Part shown: one piece after another, positions 35,284 through 43,576 of the stretch | Layout: every line of letters starts with the position of its first letter | Numbering within the stretch: the stretch's first letter is position 1 | NCBI GenBank assembly: GCA_044507605.1 | Contig: JBIQJI010000003.1 | Location: 62,001-126,000, forward strand | From: Thermopolyspora sp044507605 | Lineage (GTDB): Bacteria > Actinomycetota > Actinomycetes > Streptosporangiales > Streptosporangiaceae | Direction of reading: 5' to 3' | Length of the DNA stretch: 64,000 nt | Notes under the pieces: model-generated | What the model was told of the DNA's origin: nothing | Databases searched by the model: none | What the model saw: the letters and a program-made list of their open reading frames with translations, nothing else | Position numbers and translations under genes: made by a program

Positions 35284-36648
35284 TCAGATGCGGGCGGCGG
35301 CCAGACTCGGCGCGGATCCGGCCCCGATGGTGCGCAGGTAGCACCACCAGGTCAGGGCGAGGCAGACGGCGTAGAAGGCGGCGAACGCCGCGAGCGCGGT
35401 TCCGGCGCCGCCGGTCGCCCCGATCGAGGCACCGAAGCCCCGGTTGACGAAGAACCCGCCGAAGGCGCCGACGGCCGAGATGATGCCGATGGCGGCCGCG
35501 CCGTCGCGCCTGCCGGTGGCCAGTGCCCTGGCGTACCCCGGCCCGTCGGCCGGGGAGACGCCCTGGACGGCCTTGGCGCGGAAGATCGCCGGGATCATCC
35601 GATACGTCGATCCGTTGCCGACGCCGGTGACCGCGATCAGCAGCAGGTACGCCCCGAAGAACAGCGCCGCGTCGCCGCTGCGCACTCCCCCGCCCACCAG
35701 CGCCACCGCGGCCAGCATGGCGAGCAGGCTCCCTACGGTGACCCGGGCGCCGCCGAACCGGTCGGCCAGCAGGCCGCCCAGCGGGCGGGTCGCGGAGCCG
35801 GCGAGCGCCCCGAGGAACGCCCACCCGGCCAGTCCCCCGTGGCCGGGGAACTCGCTCGTGAGCAGAAGGGGGAAGGCGGTGGCGTACCCGATGAACGAGC
35901 CGAACGTGCCGATGTACAGCACCGACATGATCCAGGTCTGGGCCCGCCCGGCGACGCGGAGCCGCTCGCGGGCGTCCGCCCTGGCGGTCGCCAGATCGTC
36001 CATGCGGAAGTACGCGAGCACGGCCGCGGCGACGATGAACGGCACCCAGAACAGCCCGGCGGCGGCGAGCCCGAACGCGCCCACGACCAGCGGTATGAGC
36101 AGCTGCGCCGAGCTCACGCCGATGTTGCCGCCGGCGGCGTTCAGCCCGAGCGCCCAGCCCTGCGCGCGTTCGGGGTAGAAGTGGGTGATGTTGGCCATGC
36201 TGGAGGCGAAGTTGCCGCCGCCGAGGCCGGCGGTGGCCGCGATCGCCAGGAACGCCCAGTAGGGTGTGCCGGGGTCGCTCACGGCGACGGCGAGCAGCAC
36301 GGCCGGCACGAGCAGCAGCAGTGCGCTCACGATGGTCCAGTTCCGGCCGCCGAAGCGTCCCGGCGCGAACGTGTACGGCAGCCGCAGCGCCGAGCCGACC
36401 AGGTTGGGCAGGGCGACGATCCAGAACAGCCGGTCGGTGTCGAAGTCGTACGCCCCCAGCTGAACCGTCACGATGCTCCACAGGGTCCACACGGTGAAGC
36501 CGAGGTGCTCGGCCAGAATGGAGACGGCGAGGTTGCGCCGGGCGATCCGCCTGCCGGTGGCGGCCCAGAAGCCGGGGTCGTCCGGCCGCCAGTCGTGGAT
36601 CCACCGGCCCTTGCCCCTGGTGCGGCGGGCCTCTGCGGCGACCATCAT
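35284..36648 (-). CDS. narK: Nitrate/nitrite transporter, MFS NarK family
   Basis: Membrane importer of nitrate and/or exporter of nitrite. The 454-residue product has twelve predicted helices and the nitrate-porter signatures GLGGGNFASSMANITHFYPE near residue 145 and a second Gly/Asn motif VTGVGNGSTYRMIPAIF near 345. The N-terminus RWIHDWRPDDPGFW is typical of actinobacterial NarK. GGGAGGAAACC precedes the ATG. It is first in the nitrate operon; the region upstream carries repeats and an imperfect palindrome likely to be regulatory. It ends 103 bases before the nasA start at 35180. Confidence 0.95.
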   Translation of the reverse strand: MMVAAEARRTRGKGRWIHDWRPDDPGFWAATGRRIARRNLAVSILAEHLGFTVWTLWSIVTVQLGAYDFDTDRLFWIVALPNLVGSALRLPYTFAPGRFGGRNWTIVSALLLLVPAVLLAVAVSDPGTPYWAFLAIAATAGLGGGNFASSMANITHFYPERAQGWALGLNAAGGNIGVSSAQLLIPLVVGAFGLAAAGLFWVPFIVAAAVLAYFRMDDLATARADARERLRVAGRAQTWIMSVLYIGTFGSFIGYATAFPLLLTSEFPGHGGLAGWAFLGALAGSATRPLGGLLADRFGGARVTVGSLLAMLAAVALVGGGVRSGDAALFFGAYLLLIAVTGVGNGSTYRMIPAIFRAKAVQGVSPADGPGYARALATGRRDGAAAIGIISAVGAFGGFFVNRGFGASIGATGGAGTALAAFAAFYAVCLALTWWCYLRTIGAGSAPSLAAARI

Positions 36649-36691
36649 GGTTTCCTCCCAGTGATAGACACCTGGGAAATTAGGAGCAATT

Positions 36692-36758
36692 CGTTACGCA
36701 CGCTGACGTAGTGCTACGGTCAGCGGGTTACATGTGCCGCACCCCCGTAACGAACGCT
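36692..36758. promoter_or_regulatory. Repeat-rich control region upstream of narK
   Basis: Contains a pair of near-identical 13-mers (CGTTACGCACGCT at 36692, CGTAACGAACGCT at 36746), an imperfect palindrome at 36702-36724 with arms GCTGAC-GTAG and CTAC-G-GTCAGC, and GTTAC (36727) facing GTAAC (36747). NnaR or GlnR are the likely readers; spacing does not match the usual 11-base GlnR half-site pattern, so this is unproven. Confidence 0.45.
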
Positions 36759-36901
36759 GCATACGGTTCACCCGTGCAATGCGCAGGTAATAACGATTGA
36801 GCCGTGCCTTTCCCGGGAATCTCCCGAATGTCGTCGCGGTAGTCGGGAGTGCGAATGACAGGCGAGGGTCTCACCCTGTGCGGCGCGGCCGTGGGGGCTG
36901 C

Positions 36902-37378
36902 ATGAGCGCGCAGCTGATCAGGTCGTTCGGCGACCCCGTGTTACGGGTGCCTGCCGAACCGGTCGTCGATTTCGACCGGTCCCTCCGGGACCTGGTGAAG
37001 TCGTTGCATCGGACCATGCGTGCCGGGCCCGGCCGGGCCGGGCTGTCGGCGCCCCAGCTGGGGGTGCCGCTGCGGGTGCTGGCGTTCGACGCCGACGGCC
37101 GGCGCGGTCATCTGGTCAACCCCCGGATCGAGCCGTCCCAGCGGACGATCGTGGCCGACGAGGCCTGCCTGTCGGCCCCGGGCGTGTGGTGGCCCCTGGA
37201 ACGTTCCTTCTCCGTGGTGGCGCGCGGGCGCGACATGTACGGCAAGCCGCTGACCGTGCGCGCCATCGGCACCCTGGCCAGGGTGCTCCAGCACGAGGCC
37301 GATCATCTGGACGGCGTCCTGTTCAGCGACCGGCTGCCCGCCGACGAGCGGGCCCGGTTCCTGGCCGCCATCCCCTGA
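36902..37378 (+). CDS. def: Peptide deformylase
   Basis: Removes the formyl group from the N-terminal Met of new proteins, using a metal ion. The 158-residue product has motif 1 GLSAPQLG, motif 2 EACLSAPG (metal Cys) and motif 3 QHEADHLDG (metal His pair and catalytic Glu). It is slightly shorter than the usual 165-190 residues and motif 1 has GLSAPQ for GLAAPQ. The start at 36902 is the first Met that fits the family. Standing alone and not beside fmt, it may be an accessory deformylase. Confidence 0.92.
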   Translation: MSAQLIRSFGDPVLRVPAEPVVDFDRSLRDLVKSLHRTMRAGPGRAGLSAPQLGVPLRVLAFDADGRRGHLVNPRIEPSQRTIVADEACLSAPGVWWPLERSFSVVARGRDMYGKPLTVRAIGTLARVLQHEADHLDGVLFSDRLPADERARFLAAIP

Positions 37379-37381
37379 TCC

Positions 37382-37410
37382 CGCCGAGCGGCCCGCCGCG
37401 CCGCTCGGCG
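37382..37410. terminator. Hairpin terminator between def and mshC
   Basis: A perfect 10-bp inverted repeat (37382-37391 with 37401-37410, 9-base loop) begins three bases after the def stop, between converging genes. No T-tract. Confidence 0.65.
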
Positions 37411-37478
37411 CCCTGTCGTGCCCTGGTGCCGCTCCGGCCGCCGCCGGGCCTGCCGTCACGCCGTACGGCCGGCGGCCG

Positions 37479-38690
37479 TCACAGGGCGACGCCGAGCAGG
37501 GCGTCGGCGAGATCGCGGATCAGGGCCGGGGCGGCGGTGTCGCCGCCCTCCGCGGCGGCCCAGGCGTCGATCTCGGCGAGGGCGGCGGGGGTGTCGAGGT
37601 CGGCCGCGACGTGGTCGCGCACCCGGTCGAGCACCGGCCCGGCGGCGGGGCCGGCGGCGCGGGAGACGGCGGCGCGCCAGCGACCCAGCCGCTCGGTGGC
37701 GGCGGCCGCCTGGGCGTCGGTCCACTCCCAGTCGGACCGGTAGTGGTGGGCGAGCAGGGCGAGCCGCACGGCCATCGGGTCGATCTGGCGGCGCAGCCGG
37801 GACACGAAGACCAGGTTGCCGAGCGACTTGGACATCTTCTCGCCGTCGAGGCCGACCATGCCGGCGTGGCAGTAGAACCTGGCGAACGGCCACTCGCCGG
37901 TGGCGACGTGGCCCTCGCAGGCGCCCATCTCGTGGTGCGGGAAGATCAGGTCCGAGCCGCCGCCGGCGACGTCGAACCCCGGGCCGAGGTTGGCCAGCGC
38001 GATCGCGGTGCACTCGATATGCCAGCCGGGCCTGCCGGGGCCGAACGGCGACGGCCACGACGGCTCGCCGGGCCGCTCGGCGCGCCACAGCAGCCAGTCC
38101 AGCGGGTCGCGCTTACCGGCCCGCGCCGGGTCGCCGCCGCGCTCGCCGAACAGGTCGAGCATGTCCGGCTCGGCGTAGCCGGACACGGCGCCGAACTTGG
38201 GGGCCGCCGCGACCGGGAAGTACACGTCGCCGTCGAGCTCGTAGACCGCGCCCTTGGCGCGCAGCCGCTCGATCAGCCCGATCACCTCGCCGATGACCTC
38301 GGTGACGGCGACGTACTCGCGGGGCGGCAGCACCCGCAGCGCGGCCATGTCGGCGCGGAACAGGTCGATCTCGGCCGCGGCCAGCTCGCGCCAGTCGCGG
38401 CCGGTGGCCTCGGCCCGCTCCAGCAGCGGGTCGTCCACGTCGGTGATGTTCTGCACGTAGTGCACGTCGTGCCCGGCGTCGCGCCAGGCCCGGTTGACCA
38501 GGTCGAAGGCGACGTAGGTGTTGGCGTGCCCGAGGTGGGTGGCGTCGTAGGGGGTGATGCCGCACACGTACATCCGGGCCTGTGGTCCGGGGTCGGTCTG
38601 GCGGATCTCGCGGGTGGCGGTGTCGAAGAGCCGGAGGGGGCGACCGGTCCCGGGAAGCCGGGGGACCGATGGAGCGGACCACGAGCGCAT
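37479..38690 (-). CDS. mshC: Mycothiol ligase MshC
   Basis: ATP-dependent ligase joining cysteine to glucosaminyl-inositol, the third enzyme of mycothiol synthesis. The 403-residue product is a shortened class-I cysteinyl-tRNA synthetase: Zn-site Cys in YVCGITPYDATHLGHA (with the HIGH-like motif), WHIECTAIAL, IFPHHEMGACEG, and the KMSKS motif EKMSKSLGN near residue 285. It lacks the tRNA-anticodon domain, which separates it from CysS. TAAGCT six bases before the ATG suggests a leaderless message. Upstream on the same strand are the NRDE and SCO1664 genes. Confidence 0.96.
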   Translation of the reverse strand: MRSWSAPSVPRLPGTGRPLRLFDTATREIRQTDPGPQARMYVCGITPYDATHLGHANTYVAFDLVNRAWRDAGHDVHYVQNITDVDDPLLERAEATGRDWRELAAAEIDLFRADMAALRVLPPREYVAVTEVIGEVIGLIERLRAKGAVYELDGDVYFPVAAAPKFGAVSGYAEPDMLDLFGERGGDPARAGKRDPLDWLLWRAERPGEPSWPSPFGPGRPGWHIECTAIALANLGPGFDVAGGGSDLIFPHHEMGACEGHVATGEWPFARFYCHAGMVGLDGEKMSKSLGNLVFVSRLRRQIDPMAVRLALLAHHYRSDWEWTDAQAAAATERLGRWRAAVSRAAGPAAGPVLDRVRDHVAADLDTPAALAEIDAWAAAEGGDTAAPALIRDLADALLGVAL

Positions 38691-38696
38691 GTCCTG

Positions 38697-38702
38697 AGCT
38701 TA
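38697..38702 (-). promoter_or_regulatory. Leaderless -10 box for mshC
   Basis: TAAGCT on the minus strand ends six bases before the mshC ATG at 38690, so the predicted first base of the transcript is the A of the ATG. Confidence 0.5.
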
Positions 38703-38724
38703 TCCATGCGGCGGAGTGTTCCGA

Positions 38725-39561
38725 TCACCCCGGGGTGTCCGGTTCGCTTCCGGGGCGCAGGACGGTCGTCCACGAGTCGCCGGGCCGGCCGCAGAAGTCG
38801 TAGCGCAGGCCGCGTTCCGACAGCGCGACGAGCGAGATGGAGGAGGTGCCCCAGGGGCCGTGCCCGGGGACCTCGCCGCGCACCACCAGCGCCCGCGGGT
38901 CGTGGGTGCCGAGCCCCGCGCCGGAGGCCAGCCGCAGCCACTCCCCCCAGTACGCCGCGGGGTCCTCGGCCCCGGGCAGCGCCCCGGGGTGGGGGGCCGC
39001 CGCGAACCGCGGCCGGAAGTAGGCGCCCCGCGCGTCTCCTCTGCCGAGCCCTGCCGCGAGAGCCTCGTCGAGGGGGCGTTCCGGGCCGGGTGCGGGGTCG
39101 ACCGTCGGGGCGGCCCCGGCACGGTCCCATGGGCTGTTCAGCACGATGTGCACGCCCTCGGGCAGCTTGTCCTCGATCACGCGGGCGCCGTTCCAGCTCC
39201 ACAGCCGCACGCCGCCGGGAGTGGCCACGATGAGGTGGAAGGGGTCGTAGCGGGTGAGTTCGCCGGCGGGCAGCCCGCCGGCCTCGGCGGCCCGCAGCGG
39301 CAGGTCGCCGCGGCTGCGGCGGATCTCGCCGGGGGCGGGCGTGCCGGTGCCGTTGAGCAGCACGGCCACGCGGCGCGCCGCGGGGTCGGCCGCGAGCCAG
39401 GTGCCGCCCGCCCGCAGGTCGAGCCCGCCGACCAGGCCGGGGTGGCTCGGCCAGTGCCGGGCCGGGGCCGCCCACGGCCGGTCCAGGAACTCGTCACGGA
39501 TCTGTGCCAGGACCACCGGCGTGCCGGCGTGCGGGGCCACGCCGACGATCAGAGTGCACAT
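38725..39561 (-). CDS. NRDE family protein
   Basis: Relative of the TANGO2 (transport and Golgi organisation 2) family; function in bacteria unknown. The 278-residue product begins MCTLIVGVAP, with Cys2 as the possible N-terminal nucleophile after Met removal. The NRDE motif reads IRDEFLDRP here (Asn replaced by Ile). HLIVATPGGVRLWSWNG and HIVLNSPWD are other family traits. GGAGGG precedes the ATG. It lies between SCO1664 and mshC on the same strand and may be part of that unit. Confidence 0.88.
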   Translation of the reverse strand: MCTLIVGVAPHAGTPVVLAQIRDEFLDRPWAAPARHWPSHPGLVGGLDLRAGGTWLAADPAARRVAVLLNGTGTPAPGEIRRSRGDLPLRAAEAGGLPAGELTRYDPFHLIVATPGGVRLWSWNGARVIEDKLPEGVHIVLNSPWDRAGAAPTVDPAPGPERPLDEALAAGLGRGDARGAYFRPRFAAAPHPGALPGAEDPAAYWGEWLRLASGAGLGTHDPRALVVRGEVPGHGPWGTSSISLVALSERGLRYDFCGRPGDSWTTVLRPGSEPDTPG

Positions 39562-39622
39562 GCCCGTTCCCTCCAGGCCGGGGAGGACCCATCGACCAAA
39601 GGGTAATCGGGCCGCGAAACGA

Positions 39623-40387
39623 TCAGATGGGCGGCCAGGGGATCGCCGGCCAGTCCTCCGACGGGAAGGGATGAATGCCCGTGTCGAGCAGGCGGCGCAC
39701 CCGGTCGTAGGTGGCCTGCACCTCGCGAGGGGTCAGCAGCTCGCGCAGCCGGCGGCCGAGCCGGCCCCGCTCCAGGTCCTTTTCGAGCCGCACGAGCATG
39801 TTGACGGCCTCGCGCGGCAGCGGCTTCCCCCGCCACTGCCACAGCACCGTGCGCAGCTTGTCCTCGGCGGAGAAGCAGACGCCGTGGTCGACGCCGTAGA
39901 CGTGGCCGTCGGGCAGCGGCAGCAGATGCCCGCCCTTGCGGTCGGCGTTGTTGACGATGGCGTCGAACACCGTCATGCGGCGCAGCGCCGGATTACGGCT
40001 GCGGATCAGCACCATCAGGTCGGTCTCGGCGTCGGCTTCGACCCACAGCTGCACCATGCCCGGGCCGAACGGGCCGTCGCGGTAGACGGTGGGCGGCACG
40101 ATGCGCCAGCCGCTGGCCGCGGAGACCTCGTACGCCGCGACCTCGCGGGCCGCCAGCGTGCCGTCGGGGAAGTCCCACAGCGGGCGCTCGCCCCTGATCG
40201 GCTTGTAGACGCAGGCCGCGACGTTGTCGCCCTGCCGGACCGTGCAGTAGAGCGTCATGTTGGTCGCCTCGACGAGCCGGCCGGCGACCTCCAGCCTGCC
40301 TTCGCGCAGCAGCCGCATGGCGGTGGCGTCGTCGAGCTCGGCACCACCCGCCGGGGTGCTCAGCGCCGGGTCGCTTTCGGCGCTCAT
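39623..40387 (-). CDS. SCO1664 family protein, PI-kinase-like
   Basis: Member of a family remotely related to phosphatidylinositol 3/4-kinases, one of a three-gene actinobacterial set with DUF3090 and the MSMEG_4193-type phosphomutase-like protein. The 254-residue product has CVYKPIRGERPLWDFPDGTL (candidate ATP-binding Lys), then FDAIVNNADRKGGHLLP and VYGVDHGVCFS, matching the kinase catalytic loop N-x-D-R and metal-binding Asp. Activity and substrate are unknown. GGAG lies eight bases before the ATG, so unlike its two partners it looks normally led. Confidence 0.88.
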   Translation of the reverse strand: MSAESDPALSTPAGGAELDDATAMRLLREGRLEVAGRLVEATNMTLYCTVRQGDNVAACVYKPIRGERPLWDFPDGTLAAREVAAYEVSAASGWRIVPPTVYRDGPFGPGMVQLWVEADAETDLMVLIRSRNPALRRMTVFDAIVNNADRKGGHLLPLPDGHVYGVDHGVCFSAEDKLRTVLWQWRGKPLPREAVNMLVRLEKDLERGRLGRRLRELLTPREVQATYDRVRRLLDTGIHPFPSEDWPAIPWPPI

Positions 40388-40427
40388 GCGTGGCGCTCCG
40401 CTGGGGAGCCGGGGGGACGCTCAGCGA

Positions 40428-41003
40428 TCATAGGATCTCCCGCGCGCGGTGGCCGTTCAGCCGGACGCAGATGTGGCCCTCGGGGTCGAGGGGCTGGCCG
40501 CACAGCGGGCAGGGCGGCCGGCCCGCGGCGACGACCTCAAGCGCCCGCTGGGTGAAGGCCCTGGCGGCGCCCGCGCTGATGCGGACCCTCAGCACGGCGC
40601 GGTCGGGGCGGTCGGGAGGCGGCTCGGCCAAGGGGGCATCGTCCTCGTCGTCTTCGTCGGTGATCTCCTGTGCTTCGATGACGACCTGGGCGGTCTCGGG
40701 GTCCCATGCGAGGGCCATGGTGCCGACCCGGAAGTCCTCGTCGAACGGCACGTCGAGGGGCGAGCTGTCGGTCAGGTCGGCCGGTGCCACGGCCGGCACG
40801 GGCGCGAGGCCCCCGCTGCGGCGCAGCACTTCGTCGAGCAGCTCGTCGAGCCGATCGGCCAGCACGGCCACCTGGAACTTCTCCAGGCCGACAGTCGTCA
40901 CCCGGCCCGCGCCGCGGGCCTGGAGGAAGAAGGCGCGTGAGCCCGGTTGCCCAACGGCACCGGCCACGAACCTGTCGGGCGGATCGTAGTCGAAGACCGG
41001 CAT
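40428..41003 (-). CDS. DUF3090 family protein
   Basis: Second member of the three-gene set, unknown function. The 191-residue product starts MPVFDYDPPDRFVAGAVGQP, has an acidic stretch ITDEDDEDDAP near residue 120 and ends with a CPLCGQPLDPEGHICVRLNGHR zinc-ribbon-like Cys/His motif, all family traits. The gene starts ten bases after the phosphomutase stop; TAAGGT overlaps that stop codon and ends six bases before the ATG, so it can also be read as leaderless. Confidence 0.9.
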   Translation of the reverse strand: MPVFDYDPPDRFVAGAVGQPGSRAFFLQARGAGRVTTVGLEKFQVAVLADRLDELLDEVLRRSGGLAPVPAVAPADLTDSSPLDVPFDEDFRVGTMALAWDPETAQVVIEAQEITDEDDEDDAPLAEPPPDRPDRAVLRVRISAGAARAFTQRALEVVAAGRPPCPLCGQPLDPEGHICVRLNGHRAREIL

Positions 41004-41009
41004 AAGCAG

Positions 41010-41015
41010 ACCTTA
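41010..41015 (-). promoter_or_regulatory. Leaderless -10 box for the DUF3090 gene
   Basis: TAAGGT on the minus strand begins on the stop codon of the phosphomutase-like gene and ends six bases before the DUF3090 ATG at 41003. Confidence 0.4.
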
Positions 41016-41723
41016 CGTGGTCCCGGGACCACCGCCGACGGCGGCATCGCTCTCGGTGAGGTTTTCTCCCCCATCTTGGTCCACCGAATCCTCGGGTGGC
41101 GACTCCGCTGGGAGGATATTTCCCATCTCGCCGCCTATATCGTTCATTCTGAGGATGAAGGGACGTATGGGGGTGTAGCGCACCACTGTGAGTGAGGCCG
41201 GATCGGCGGTTATCCGCTGGAACTGGTCCAGGTGCAGCCCCAGGGCGTCGGCCACGATCGCCTTGATCACATCCCCGTGGCTGCACACCAGGTACACCGC
41301 CCGGTCGCCCAGCCGGCCGTTCCAGTCGCGCACCGCGGCCACGGCCCGCGCCTGCACCTGCGCCAGTGCCTCGCCCCCCGGAAACGTCACCGCGCTCGGA
41401 TGCGCCTGCACGACCCGCCACAGCGGCTCGGCGGCGAGCTCCTTCAGCGGACGGCCCGTCCACTCCCCGTAGCCGCACTCGCCGAACCGCTCGTCGGTGA
41501 CGACCGTCAGGTCACGCCCGCGCGCCACCGCCGCCGCGGTCTCCTGGCAGCGCTCCAGCGGGCTGGAGACGACGGCGTCGAGGGGCAGCTCGCGCAGCCG
41601 GGCGGCGAGCGCCTCGGCCTGCTCGCGCCCCCGCTCGCTCAGCCGCACTCCAGGGGTCCACCCGGCGAGCACCGGGCCGGTGAGATCGGTGAGCCCGTGC
41701 CGGGCCAGCAGGAGGGTCGTCAC
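41013..41723 (-). CDS. MSMEG_4193-type histidine phosphatase/phosphomutase
   Basis: Third member of the trio, a branch of the phosphoglycerate-mutase-like histidine phosphatases. The 236-residue product has the phospho-His motif LLARHGLTDLTG, SSPLERCQETA, the acid Glu in DERFGECGYGEWTGRPLKEL (read in two parts) and second His in LVCSHGDVIKAIV. A 40-residue acidic tail follows. With a kinase-like partner, a phosphoryl transfer cycle on an unknown compound is a fair inference. GTG start; TAGGCT ends seven bases before it. Confidence 0.9.
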   Translation of the reverse strand: MTTLLLARHGLTDLTGPVLAGWTPGVRLSERGREQAEALAARLRELPLDAVVSSPLERCQETAAAVARGRDLTVVTDERFGECGYGEWTGRPLKELAAEPLWRVVQAHPSAVTFPGGEALAQVQARAVAAVRDWNGRLGDRAVYLVCSHGDVIKAIVADALGLHLDQFQRITADPASLTVVRYTPIRPFILRMNDIGGEMGNILPAESPPEDSVDQDGGENLTESDAAVGGGPGTT

Positions 41724-41730
41724 GGTGACC

Positions 41731-41736
41731 AGCCTA
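41731..41736 (-). promoter_or_regulatory. Leaderless -10 box for the phosphomutase-like gene
   Basis: TAGGCT on the minus strand ends seven bases before the GTG at 41723. The same hexamer at the same distance precedes uppP. Confidence 0.45.
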
Positions 41737-41742
41737 TTGGGC

Positions 41743-42567
41743 TCAGTGAGCCGTGATCACACCCAGGGACAGCAAGGTGAGCAGGAAGGCGCCGAGGAAC
41801 ACCCGGTAGACCACGAACACCAGGATCGAGTGCCGTGTCACGTAGCGCAGCAGCCACGCGATGGAGGCGTAGCCGATCACGAACGAGACCACCGTCGCGA
41901 CGGCCGTCGGGCCGATGGCCGGGCCGCCGGTGCCCTTGACCACGTCGCGCAGCTCGAACAGCCCCGACAGCACCACCGCCGGGATCGACAGCAGGAACGA
42001 GTACCTGGCGGCCGCCTCGCGGTTCAGCCCGAGGAACAGGCCGCCGGTGATCGTCGAGCCCGACCGCGAGACCCCAGGCACCAGGGCGAGCGCCTGGAAA
42101 CCGCCGACGATCAGCCCGTCGCGCAGCGTCATGTCGCCGATCGGCCGCCGCTGCCCGCTCACCTGCTCGGCCAGCAGCATCAGCAGGCCGAGCAGCACCA
42201 GCATGGTGGCGTTGAGCCACAGGTTGCGCGCCTGGTTCTCGATGGAGTCGGCGAACACCAGCCCGATCACGCCGATCGGCACGGTGCCCAGGCCGATGTA
42301 CCAGCCCATGCGGGCGTCCGGCTCGTCGCGCAGGCCCGGGGTCCACAGGCTGCGCAGCCAGGTCCACATGATGCGCACGATGTCGCGCCAGAAGAAGATG
42401 ACGACGGCGGCCATGGTGCCGAGCTGGATGATCGCGGTGAAGGCCGCGCCGGGGTCGGACCAGCCGAAAAGCCTGGGCACGATGAGCAAATGGGCCGAGC
42501 TGGAGATGGGCAGGAACTCGGTGAGCCCTTGCACCACGCCCAGCACGATCGCCTGCAGTACGTCCAC
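41743..42567 (-). CDS. uppP: Undecaprenyl-diphosphate phosphatase UppP
   Basis: Recycles the undecaprenyl carrier lipid for cell-wall synthesis and can confer bacitracin tolerance. The 274-residue product has about eight helices with the two catalytic motifs GLTEFLPISSSAHL at residue 15 and GVSRSGSTITGG near residue 163. GTG start at 42567; TAGGCT ends seven bases before it, predicting a near-leaderless message. It is divergent from the aldo/keto reductase gene with only 40 bases between starts. Confidence 0.96.
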   Translation of the reverse strand: MDVLQAIVLGVVQGLTEFLPISSSAHLLIVPRLFGWSDPGAAFTAIIQLGTMAAVVIFFWRDIVRIMWTWLRSLWTPGLRDEPDARMGWYIGLGTVPIGVIGLVFADSIENQARNLWLNATMLVLLGLLMLLAEQVSGQRRPIGDMTLRDGLIVGGFQALALVPGVSRSGSTITGGLFLGLNREAAARYSFLLSIPAVVLSGLFELRDVVKGTGGPAIGPTAVATVVSFVIGYASIAWLLRYVTRHSILVFVVYRVFLGAFLLTLLSLGVITAH

Positions 42568-42574
42568 GGCGAGC

Positions 42575-42580
42575 AGCCTA
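42575..42580 (-). promoter_or_regulatory. Leaderless -10 box for uppP
   Basis: TAGGCT on the minus strand ends seven bases before the uppP GTG at 42567. Confidence 0.45.
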
Positions 42581-42607
42581 GGGGCAACACGCTACTCTGT
42601 CCTGACC

Positions 42608-43555
42608 ATGGATCAGCGTTTCGTCGGGCGCAGTGGTCTGTCGGTGTCGCGCATCGGGCTCGGCACGATGACCTGGGGGCGCGACACCGGCCCCGAAGAG
42701 GCGGCGGCGCAGCTCACCATCTTCGTCGACGCGGGGGGCACCTTCGTCGACACCGCCGACGTGTACGCCGACGGCGAGGCCGAGGTGCTGCTCGGCCGGC
42801 TCGTCCGCGAGCAGGTGCAACGCCGCGAGCTCGTCCTCGCCACCAAGGCCGTGCTCACGCCGGGAGGCCCGCGGTCGCGCGACGCCTCGCGCCGCCACCT
42901 GATCGCCGCCCTCGACCTCTCCCTGGCCCGGCTGGGCCTGGAGGAGATCGACCTGTGGCAGCTGCACGCCTACGACCCCGAAGTGCCGCTGGAGGAGACC
43001 CTCGCCGCCGTCGACACGGCCGTGTCGTCGGGCCGCACGGCCTACGCCGGGGTCTGCGGCTACACCGGCTGGCAGCTGGCGGCGGCCGGCGTCTGGCAGC
43101 AGGCGGTGCCGGGGCGCACGCCCATCGTCTCGGCCCAGGCGGAGTACTCCCTGCTGGCCCGCGACGCCGAGCGCGAGCTGCTCCCGGCCGCCGAGCACAT
43201 CGGCGCCGCCCTGCTGGCCGGCTCACCGCTCGGCCGGGGCGTGCTCACCGGCAAGTACCGCACCGGCATCCCCGCGGATTCCCGGGCGGCGACGCCGCAC
43301 TTCGCCGATTTCGTCCGCCCGTACCTCGACGAGCGCAGCCGCAGCATCGTCGAGTCGGTCACCACGGCCGCCGAAGGGCTCGGCGTGTCCCCGCTCGCGG
43401 TCGCGCTGTCCTGGGTCCGCGACCAGCCCGGTGTCGCCGCCGCGATCGTGGGGGCGCGCACCCGGGCCCAGCTCGCCGGAGTGCTGGAGGCCGAGCGGCT
43501 GACCCTGCCGCCGGAAATCCGGCAGGCGCTCGACGACGTCTCCGCGCCCGAATGA
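42608..43555 (+). CDS. Aldo/keto reductase
   Basis: NADPH-dependent oxidoreductase of the AKR superfamily, 315 residues. It has the start MDQRFVGRSGLSVSRIGLGT, the catalytic Asp/Tyr region DTADVYADGEAE, Lys in LATKAVL, His in WQLHAYDP, and the cofactor loop AIVGARTRAQL. Substrate unknown. TACTCT (42593-42598) ends nine bases before the ATG, implying a leader of about three bases. Its stop codon lies in a 13-base tandem repeat. Confidence 0.93.
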   Translation: MDQRFVGRSGLSVSRIGLGTMTWGRDTGPEEAAAQLTIFVDAGGTFVDTADVYADGEAEVLLGRLVREQVQRRELVLATKAVLTPGGPRSRDASRRHLIAALDLSLARLGLEEIDLWQLHAYDPEVPLEETLAAVDTAVSSGRTAYAGVCGYTGWQLAAAGVWQQAVPGRTPIVSAQAEYSLLARDAERELLPAAEHIGAALLAGSPLGRGVLTGKYRTGIPADSRAATPHFADFVRPYLDERSRSIVESVTTAAEGLGVSPLAVALSWVRDQPGVAAAIVGARTRAQLAGVLEAERLTLPPEIRQALDDVSAPE

Positions 43556-43576
43556 GGCCGTGCAATGAGGCCGCGC
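43551..43576. repeat. 13-base tandem repeat over the aldo/keto reductase stop codon
   Basis: AATGAGGCCGTGC (43551-43563) is followed directly by AATGAGGCCGCGC (43564-43576), one mismatch. The first copy contains the TGA stop. Confidence 0.65.

Noticed and set aside
36693..36751. Classic GlnR box upstream of narK
   Set aside because: GTNAC elements are present but at intervals of 34 and 20 bases instead of the 11/22 pattern, so only an open regulatory call is made.
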